DNA from: Oscillospiraceae bacterium
GTDB taxonomy: Bacteria; Bacillota; Clostridia; Oscillospirales; Oscillospiraceae
Length of the DNA stretch: 7,115 nucleotides
Assembly (NCBI GenBank): GCA_009785655.1
Contig: WQVW01000082.1
Location: 1 to 7,115, forward strand
Reading direction: 5' to 3'
Shown: positions 1 to 4,597 of the stretch, one piece after another
Position numbering within the stretch: position 1 is the stretch's first letter
Layout of the letters: the number at the start of each line of letters is the position of its first letter
The notes under the pieces: generated by a model
What the model was told of the DNA's origin: nothing
Seen by the model: only the letters and a program-made list of their open reading frames with translations
Database searches by the model: none
Made by a program: the position numbers and the translations under genes

Positions 1-7
1 AAGGAGG
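1..7 (+). promoter_or_regulatory. Ribosome binding site of the Nif3-like gene
   Basis: AAGGAGG matches the full anti-Shine-Dalgarno core and lies 7 nt before the TTG at 15. This spacing decides the TTG start, because there is no ATG or GTG in frame near it. Anything further upstream, including the promoter, is outside the window. Confidence 0.85.
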
Positions 8-14
8 TCGCAAA

Positions 15-806
15 TTGATCAGTGTAAACGATGTATATGAATACCTGAACTCCATCGCACCGGTTGAAATGAAGATGGATTTCGACAACGTAGGATTCCT
101 TGTCGGGACGGCGGCGGGCGATGCTTCAAATATCCTTGTCAGCCTGGATATAACGCATGATGTGATATCGGAGGCGTTGGATATCGGCGCGGGACTGATT
201 GTGTCTCATCATCCGTTGTTCTTTTCGCTGAAAAGCGTCACTGATACCGACACAATCGGCAGGAAAATTGTCCAACTGCTCTCCGGCGGCGTATCGGCAA
301 TCTGTATGCACACGAATCTTGACGCGGCTGAAGGCGGAGTAAACGACGCTCTGGCCGCAGCCGCGGGGATTGACTCCCCTGCCCTTTTGTCAGAAGACGG
401 ATATCTACCATCCGGGGAGGCGTTTTCATATGGCAGGGTTGGGTATCTTGAAAAACCCCGCAAACTGCCGGAGTACTTGGATATGCTCAAACAATCTCTC
501 AACACAAACGGATTGCGATATCATGACGCTGGCAAAGATGTCTATAAAGTCGCCACCATCGGCGGTTCCGGCGGCGGGGATTTGCATCACGCCGTTGCCC
601 ATGGCTGCGACACATTTGTCACGGCAGATATTAAATACGACGTTTTTCTTGAAGCGAAAGAACTGGGGATAAACATCATCGACGGTGACCATTTCTGCAC
701 CGAAAATCTTGTCACTGGGGTTTTGGTTGAAAAATTGCGGCATGCGTTTCCAAATGCAGATGTCTCTGTGTCAGAAAAGCACAGGCAAGTGGCGGAATAT
801 TATTAA
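15..806 (+). CDS. Nif3-like dinuclear metal center protein (YbgI/YqfO family)
   Basis: This encodes a 263-residue protein of the Nif3/YbgI/DUF34 family, soluble toroidal hexamers that bind two metal ions per subunit and whose physiological reaction is not settled. The family signatures are visible: DNVGFLVG at residues 24-31, SHHPLFF at 64-70 (metal ligands H65 and H66), HTNLDAAEGGVND at 99-111 (H99, D103), a glycine-rich GGSGGG segment at 183-188, and GDHFCTE at 224-230 (H226, E230). All expected ligands are present. The length fits the short form without the inserted PII-like domain of YqfO (~370 aa). Translation starts at TTG behind a perfect AAGGAGG. In many Firmicutes this gene follows rpoD and a tRNA m1A22 methyltransferase gene; that side is cut off here. 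It ends in a hairpin shared with the convergent rnpB. Family assignment is secure; function in the cell is not. Confidence 0.95.
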   Translation: MISVNDVYEYLNSIAPVEMKMDFDNVGFLVGTAAGDASNILVSLDITHDVISEALDIGAGLIVSHHPLFFSLKSVTDTDTIGRKIVQLLSGGVSAICMHTNLDAAEGGVNDALAAAAGIDSPALLSEDGYLPSGEAFSYGRVGYLEKPRKLPEYLDMLKQSLNTNGLRYHDAGKDVYKVATIGGSGGGDLHHAVAHGCDTFVTADIKYDVFLEAKELGINIIDGDHFCTENLVTGVLVEKLRHAFPNADVSVSEKHRQVAEYY

Positions 807-839
807 AGAGAGGATGCACAACACGTGCATCCTCTCTTT
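805..839. terminator. Bidirectional hairpin terminator between the Nif3-like gene and rnpB
   Basis: A perfect 15-bp stem (805-819 with 825-839; arms AAAGAGAGGATGCAC and GTGCATCCTCTCTTT) encloses a 5-nt loop. The left arm begins in the TAA stop of the Nif3-like gene. Because the arms start with AAA and end with TTT, each strand shows a stem followed by a short U run (CUUUAAUA). It can therefore end the + transcript and the rnpB (-) transcript. The U run is short, so strength is uncertain. Confidence 0.8.
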
Positions 840-856
840 AATAGCTTTAAGTAAAT

Positions 857-1355
857 GTGAGCAAGCCTGTAAGCCGGATTCTGTCGTGGACAGCCATCTA
901 TCTAGGCCCATCGTTGCCAATGAGCTCAAGCCACCTCCTGAGAGCGGCCGGGCAAGCCTATTGCTCTCTCCACGGTGTTGCTCCGGATAGAGTTTACAGC
1001 GGCGGACTGTTCCCAGCCACCGGGTGAGCTCTTACCTCACCTTTCCACCCTTACTTCGTCGCTCACGCAGGGACTGCATTCCATTTCCGCCGCTCGGCAA
1101 AGCCGTTCGTCGAAAATTCCATTACGTCACTGCGCCGCTCCTCTTCCGAGGCGAACCGCTGCGCTGGGCTTCGCCTCGGAGTTGCGGGGGGGTGTGTCGC
1201 AGTCACTGTGTGAGCGACGAAGCGGTTTATTTCTGTTGCACTTGTCCTGAAGTCGCCTTCGGCGGGCGTTACCCGTTATCCTTGCCCTGTGGAGCCCGGA
1301 CTTTCCTCGTAAGCGGCCTTTCGGCACAGCTTACGCGGCTGTCCGGCTTACTCAC
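857..1355 (-). ncRNA. rnpB: RNase P RNA (type A-like)
   Basis: This is the catalytic RNA of ribonuclease P, which removes 5' leaders from tRNA precursors. Read on the minus strand it contains the conserved 5' block GAGGAAAGUCCGGGCUCC (1308-1291), ACAGAAA (1236-1230), the GGUGGAAAGGUGAGG...AGAGCUCACC region (about 1050-1024), GGCCUAGAUAGAUGGCUGUC near 907-888, and the 3' block GACAGAAUCCGGCUUA (885-870). The ends are set by an 11-bp P1 helix: 1355-1345 (GUGAGUAAGCC) pairs fully, with one G-U, with 867-857 (GGCUUGCUCAC). The resulting ~499 nt is longer than the usual 350-400 nt, mainly because of an enlarged P12-type arm (1054-1222). I could not place the L15 GGU motif that binds tRNA CCA with certainty. 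Exact mature ends may differ by a few bases. No convincing -35/-10 was found upstream of 1355. Confidence 0.96.
1054..1222 (-). other. Expanded P12-type arm inside RNase P RNA
   Basis: The arms 1054-1066 (CTTCGTCGCTCAC) and 1210-1222 (GTGAGCGACGAAG) are perfect 13-bp complements and enclose 143 nt. Inside, 1146-1155 (CCGAGGCGAA) pairs perfectly with 1170-1179 (TTCGCCTCGG) over 10 bp, and CGGCAAAGCCG near 1093-1103 can form a small hairpin. The position between the ACAGAAA block and the GGUGGAAAGG block corresponds to P12 in type A RNase P RNA. P12 is known to vary in length. The helix naming is inferred from position. Confidence 0.65.
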
Positions 1356-1378
1356 AAATATCTGAATCGTTCCGCTCA

Positions 1379-1434
1379 CGGGAAAACAAAACCGCTGTAT
1401 CACAGTAGCTATCCGCGATTTTTATCTTTTCCCG
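1379..1434. repeat. Imperfect inverted repeat in the rnpB/operon intergenic region
   Basis: CGGGAAAA (1379-1386) and TTTTCCCG (1427-1434) are perfect 8-bp inverted repeats. The pairing continues imperfectly inwards (AAAACCGC with GCGATTTTT), and CTGT-ATC-ACAG (1394-1404) lies near the centre. It sits directly upstream of rnpB on the minus strand and upstream of the + operon promoter. It could be a protein-binding region or a transcribed hairpin; neither is shown. Confidence 0.4.
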
Positions 1435-1453
1435 CAACCGCGAAACATGATCG

Positions 1454-1485
1454 CATTGATATTTTACGATATTTTGATATCAATG
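1454..1485. repeat. 9-bp inverted repeat upstream of the operon promoter
   Basis: CATTGATAT (1454-1462) and ATATCAATG (1477-1485) are perfect inverted repeats separated by 14 AT-rich bases. The centre lies about 33 bp before the proposed -35 at 1499. That position suits an activator or a second operator site, but no family of regulator is recognised and no regulator gene is in the window. Confidence 0.4.
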
Positions 1486-1498
1486 TCAAATTCCTGTA

Positions 1499-1527
1499 TT
1501 GATTTAGTAGAAATATGGTGGTATAGT
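1499..1527 (+). promoter_or_regulatory. Candidate sigma-A promoter of the molybdenum enzyme operon
   Basis: TTGATT (1499-1504) and TATAGT (1522-1527) are separated by exactly 17 bp and match the consensus at 4/6 and 5/6 positions. Transcription would start near 1534, giving a ~65-nt leader before the ATG at 1600. It is followed at once by a second candidate -10 and by the 16-bp palindrome. Confidence 0.6.
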
Positions 1528-1530
1528 AGA

Positions 1531-1539
1531 TGCTATAAT
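1531..1539 (+). promoter_or_regulatory. Candidate extended -10 promoter element
   Basis: TGCTATAAT combines the TGn extension with a perfect TATAAT (1534-1539). No good -35 is seen 16-18 bp upstream, but extended -10 promoters often do without one. Transcription would start near 1546, immediately before the palindrome at 1547. It may be an alternative or the main start of the operon. Confidence 0.5.
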
Positions 1540-1546
1540 AATTTAA

Positions 1547-1562
1547 TGTGGTTTAAACCACA
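1547..1562. promoter_or_regulatory. Perfect 16-bp palindrome, probable operator
   Basis: TGTGGTTTAAACCACA is a perfect 16-bp palindrome without a spacer. It lies just downstream of both candidate -10 elements, at or next to the expected transcription start, and 37 bp before the ATG of the first operon gene. This is the classic place for a repressor site. No regulator is encoded in the window, so the binding protein is unknown. As RNA it would be a poor hairpin because it has no loop, which favours a DNA operator. Confidence 0.6.
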
Positions 1563-1599
1563 AAACATTGTAAAAAATGAACAATTGGAGGGATGTTAC

Positions 1600-2232
1600 A
1601 TGTTCACCCAAGAATCCACACAAGCCACGGCTTCCAAGCTTATACAGGCCGTTCCGTCGGCACTGGATGAGTTCCGCTGCCCAGCCTGTTCCCAGGTCTT
1701 TGCGACCTATGACGAGCTGCGGAGACATTTCGACACTGTCCATCCGGCAACAATCGCGCCGGTGACGGTGGCACTGAATCTCAACGGCAAGAATTGCGAA
1801 GTGCTTGTCGAACCGCATTGGACACTGAAGCGTACACTTCAGTTCCGGCTGGGATTGACCGGGGCAAAGCACATGTGCGACAAAGGCGTCTGCGGCTCTT
1901 GCACCGTTATTGTCGATGGCCGCGCCGTGCTCGCCTGCACAACACTTGTCCTTGAGTGTGAAGGCAAGCAAATCCAAACCGTTGAAGGTATCGCCGCGGA
2001 TCCGAAATGGAAGCCGCTGGTCGATGCGTACTGCAAATGGGACGCCATGCAGTGTGGGTACTGCACACCTGGGTTCCTTGTATCAGCGAAAGCACTGCTT
2101 GACAAGAATCCGAACCCGACAGAGCAGGAATGCCGCGAAGCTTTGGCCGGCAACATCTGCATCTGCGGTACTTATCCGCGCCACTCCACCGCGATTGTTG
2201 AAGCGGCGCTGAAAATCGCAGAAGGAGGATAG
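1600..2232 (+). CDS. Xanthine dehydrogenase-family [2Fe-2S] small subunit with N-terminal C2H2 zinc finger
   Basis: This is the electron-transfer subunit of a molybdenum hydroxylase-type complex, 210 residues from ATG 1600. That start has GGAGGG at 1587-1592, 7 nt ahead; the reading frame stays open back to 1447, but that stretch holds the promoter and palindrome. Residues 27-48 form a textbook C2H2 zinc finger, C27-x2-C30-x3-F34-x5-L40-x2-H43-x4-H48, an addition not usual in this family. From about residue 54 follows a plant-type [2Fe-2S] domain with C93-x4-C98-x2-C101-x11-C113. The helical C-terminal [2Fe-2S] domain has CGYC (C152, C155) and CICG (C187, C189). The GNICICGTYPR stretch resembles isoquinoline 1-oxidoreductase-like small subunits, with Ile in place of the common Arg in CRC. 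It passes electrons between the molybdopterin site and the FAD subunit. The next gene starts 4 nt after its stop. The family is certain; the role of the finger is unknown. Confidence 0.94.
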   Translation: MFTQESTQATASKLIQAVPSALDEFRCPACSQVFATYDELRRHFDTVHPATIAPVTVALNLNGKNCEVLVEPHWTLKRTLQFRLGLTGAKHMCDKGVCGSCTVIVDGRAVLACTTLVLECEGKQIQTVEGIAADPKWKPLVDAYCKWDAMQCGYCTPGFLVSAKALLDKNPNPTEQECREALAGNICICGTYPRHSTAIVEAALKIAEGG

Positions 2233-2236
2233 ATAT

Positions 2237-4582
2237 ATGGCTGATATTGTCGGTGTAAATGGTCAAAGAGAAGAGTTTAAAGTCGTCGGCAAACACAATT
2301 TGCCGGGTAAAGTTTCTTATGCACTGGCCACTGGTGTCGCTAAATTCGGCGCGGACTATGTCATACCTAACATGCTTCACGCCAAATTCCTGCGCAGCCC
2401 TTACGCTAACGCCTATGTGCGCAGCGTAGATCTATCAAAAGCGCAAGCACTTCCCGGCGTTGTTGATATCGTCACTTGGGAAGATGAAGCGATCAAAGCC
2501 CTTAAACCCGCTATGTTCGGCCCGGTTCGTCCATGGCTTGATAACTATGCGGATCAAGAAGGCATTGAAGTTGCCGTCATCGTCGTTGCCGAGAGTGAAG
2601 AAATCTGCGACGAGGCACTGCGCCTGTTGGAGATTGATTGGGAAATTCTTCCCCACGTGGTCGACATACGGAAAGGCAAAGAAGACAATGCCCCCATTAT
2701 CCGTCCGGAAGACAAGATATTCGGCGGCGGCATGTTCTCCGCACCACCCGCGAAGCCCAGACAAGGCAATGTTACCTATGCTGAAACCGTTCAAGGCGAT
2801 GTTGACACCGCAATGGCAGAAGCTGAAAACGTGCTTGAGTATGAGCTTATGCTCCCGGCATTCTCGTCTCATCTGCCGAACCCACCCGGATCTGTGGCGT
2901 GGTGGCAGCCTAACCCATACTTAGGCGAAGGCCAAATTCTGCATTTTGAAGGCGCAGTTCAACGCCGTGAGCAAATTGGTATGATGCACGGCATGACGCC
3001 AGACAGAACAGTCCAAGAAGGTATTTTCCAAGGTGGAAAATACTGTGACTGGGGTATGCGTCGTTCACAAGAGATCACGCCGCTGCTGGCAAAACGCACA
3101 GGCCGCCCGGTCAGATGTGTCAACACACGTGAAGATACGTTTGATTTCTTGATGAATCAGCGTTACATGTATATGAAAATCGGCTTCACAAATGAAGGGC
3201 TTATCACCGCTATTGACGATTTCTCCGTCGCTGACGGCGGAATCGAAGGCAGCTCTTCATTCGGTGCGGCCAACGACCAAGGATACGGCCCATATTACAC
3301 GATGAAGTGCCTAAACATCAGGCAGTGGATGGAGATCGTTGACTCCAACCGCGGCAAGATGTATTTAAGCGGCCAGCACTGTCCGTTTAACTGGGACTCC
3401 GGCACCATGGCGATTTATCTTGTCGCCGAAAAGCTGGGCAAAGACCCCATTGATATCGCACAACTGAATCTGCACGGTCCAGACTCTCAGGAAGATGACA
3501 GACCTGTGCCGAGTTTTGAGGCATGTCTTGACGCAGGCCGTAAATTGATGAACTGGAATCACCATCCGGCCGGTATGAAAAAAATGCCGGACGGGCGGTA
3601 TCACGGCGCGTCATTCCGCTATCAGATATGTCCGCGCCACGCGTTCTCTGGATATAACTGCAAATTGGAGCTGCGTAACGGTGTGGTGCATATGCCGACC
3701 CAAGGGCCTGTCACCGGCATATTCGCTGTCGAGTGTAATGCAATGGTTGTTGCCGAAGAGCTGGGACTCACTTATGACGATGTCGTTGTGGACTTCGATT
3801 ATCGTGAGCCTTTCACGCCTGTTGGCGGCGGTTCTGACGGCAGTACCGCTTCTGCTTGGGCCATGAAAGAATGCGCCAACTTGCTGAAAAAGCAAATTCT
3901 TGAATGGGCGATTGAAGACGCGGAAAATCCGCCGCCTGCGGGATTTGGCGGTCCACCTCCGGGTGGCCCCAGTCCACTAAAAGGCTACAAGCCGGAAGAC
4001 CTTGACATGATTGACGGGCGTGTTGTCCTCAAAAATGACCATTCTGTCGGCCTTCCGCTGCACCAGGCTACGAATCGCCACATTATCGCGACATATCACG
4101 GCAGACCGCCGGCCGCTATCTGGAGTCTTGGTATGGGCAAAATGCTGGATACCATGAACACAGCATACTGCGAAGTGGCTGTCGATCCTGACACCGGCGA
4201 AGTCGAAGTCCTCAGATTCGGCGTGGTGGCTGACCCCGGCAAAGTCCTGCGTCCAACATCATTGGAAAGCCAGATTGACCAGGTCATGTTCTTCAGCCAA
4301 GGATGTCAGCTACTGGAAGACTTTGTATACGATGAAAGAACAGGCGTCCGGCTAAATAATAACATGATTGATTATAAAAAACCAACCATGCTTGATGTCG
4401 CGCCTGTCGAAAGGCAGTTCCTTGAAACCCGTGCCGGCAACGCCGCTTATGGTGCTTCCGGTATCAGCCATTCGCTGGCCAACACCCACATGGTGGTTAT
4501 CGCGATTCACAATGCAATCGGAGTCTGGGTAGATCCGCCAGCCACTCCGGATAAAATACTTAAAGCGCTGGGCAAGGCGTAG
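2237..4582 (+). CDS. Xanthine dehydrogenase-family molybdopterin-binding large subunit, divergent active site
   Basis: This is the 781-residue molybdopterin-binding subunit of a xanthine dehydrogenase/aldehyde oxidoreductase-type complex. The ATG has AGGAGG (2223-2228) inside the end of the previous gene. Residues ~30-145 form the N-terminal alpha/beta hammerhead domain (GVAKFGADYVIPNMLHAKFL, SPYANAYV, ALPGVV); the rest is the two-part molybdopterin-binding region (LLAKRTGRPVRCVNTREDTF at ~283-302; AEKLGKDPIDI at 397-407; VAEELGLTYDDV at 505-516). Several hallmark loops are altered: GIFQGGKYCDWG (262-273) where GGGFGGK is usual, SGQHCPFNWDSG (378-389) where the FRGFG/FRGPG arginine loop is usual, TGIFAVE (493-499) for GQG-type, and GASGISHS (739-746) where the family has GA-x-GVGE with the catalytic Glu, so H745 replaces Glu. 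A Pro/Gly-rich stretch lies at 563-580. The family is sure. The substrate is unknown, and ordinary hydroxylation is doubtful without the Glu. No signal peptide, so cytoplasmic. Confidence 0.92.
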   Translation: MADIVGVNGQREEFKVVGKHNLPGKVSYALATGVAKFGADYVIPNMLHAKFLRSPYANAYVRSVDLSKAQALPGVVDIVTWEDEAIKALKPAMFGPVRPWLDNYADQEGIEVAVIVVAESEEICDEALRLLEIDWEILPHVVDIRKGKEDNAPIIRPEDKIFGGGMFSAPPAKPRQGNVTYAETVQGDVDTAMAEAENVLEYELMLPAFSSHLPNPPGSVAWWQPNPYLGEGQILHFEGAVQRREQIGMMHGMTPDRTVQEGIFQGGKYCDWGMRRSQEITPLLAKRTGRPVRCVNTREDTFDFLMNQRYMYMKIGFTNEGLITAIDDFSVADGGIEGSSSFGAANDQGYGPYYTMKCLNIRQWMEIVDSNRGKMYLSGQHCPFNWDSGTMAIYLVAEKLGKDPIDIAQLNLHGPDSQEDDRPVPSFEACLDAGRKLMNWNHHPAGMKKMPDGRYHGASFRYQICPRHAFSGYNCKLELRNGVVHMPTQGPVTGIFAVECNAMVVAEELGLTYDDVVVDFDYREPFTPVGGGSDGSTASAWAMKECANLLKKQILEWAIEDAENPPPAGFGGPPPGGPSPLKGYKPEDLDMIDGRVVLKNDHSVGLPLHQATNRHIIATYHGRPPAAIWSLGMGKMLDTMNTAYCEVAVDPDTGEVEVLRFGVVADPGKVLRPTSLESQIDQVMFFSQGCQLLEDFVYDERTGVRLNNNMIDYKKPTMLDVAPVERQFLETRAGNAAYGASGISHSLANTHMVVIAIHNAIGVWVDPPATPDKILKALGKA

Positions 4583-4597
4583 AAGGGGGAAGCATAT

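Noticed and set aside
975..1365. Open frames on the + strand at 975-1250 and 1024-1365, and on the - strand at 1127-1327
   Set aside because: They lie inside the RNase P RNA gene; the conserved RNA blocks and helices explain the sequence, and the predicted peptides are low-complexity and Arg/Ser/Pro-rich.
1356..1400. Promoter for rnpB on the minus strand (TTGTTT-N18-TCAGAT)
   Set aside because: Only about 3/6 matches in each box; rnpB must have a promoter here, but this one is not convincing enough to annotate.
1566..1586. Weak ATTGT/ACAAT hairpin just before the ribosome binding site
   Set aside because: Only 5 AT-rich pairs with a 9-nt loop; too weak to claim translational control.
1447..1599. 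Upstream extension of the small subunit to ATG 1447 (51 extra residues)
   Set aside because: No ribosome binding site there; the stretch contains the promoter, the dyad and the palindrome, and ATG 1600 has a good GGAGGG at the right distance.
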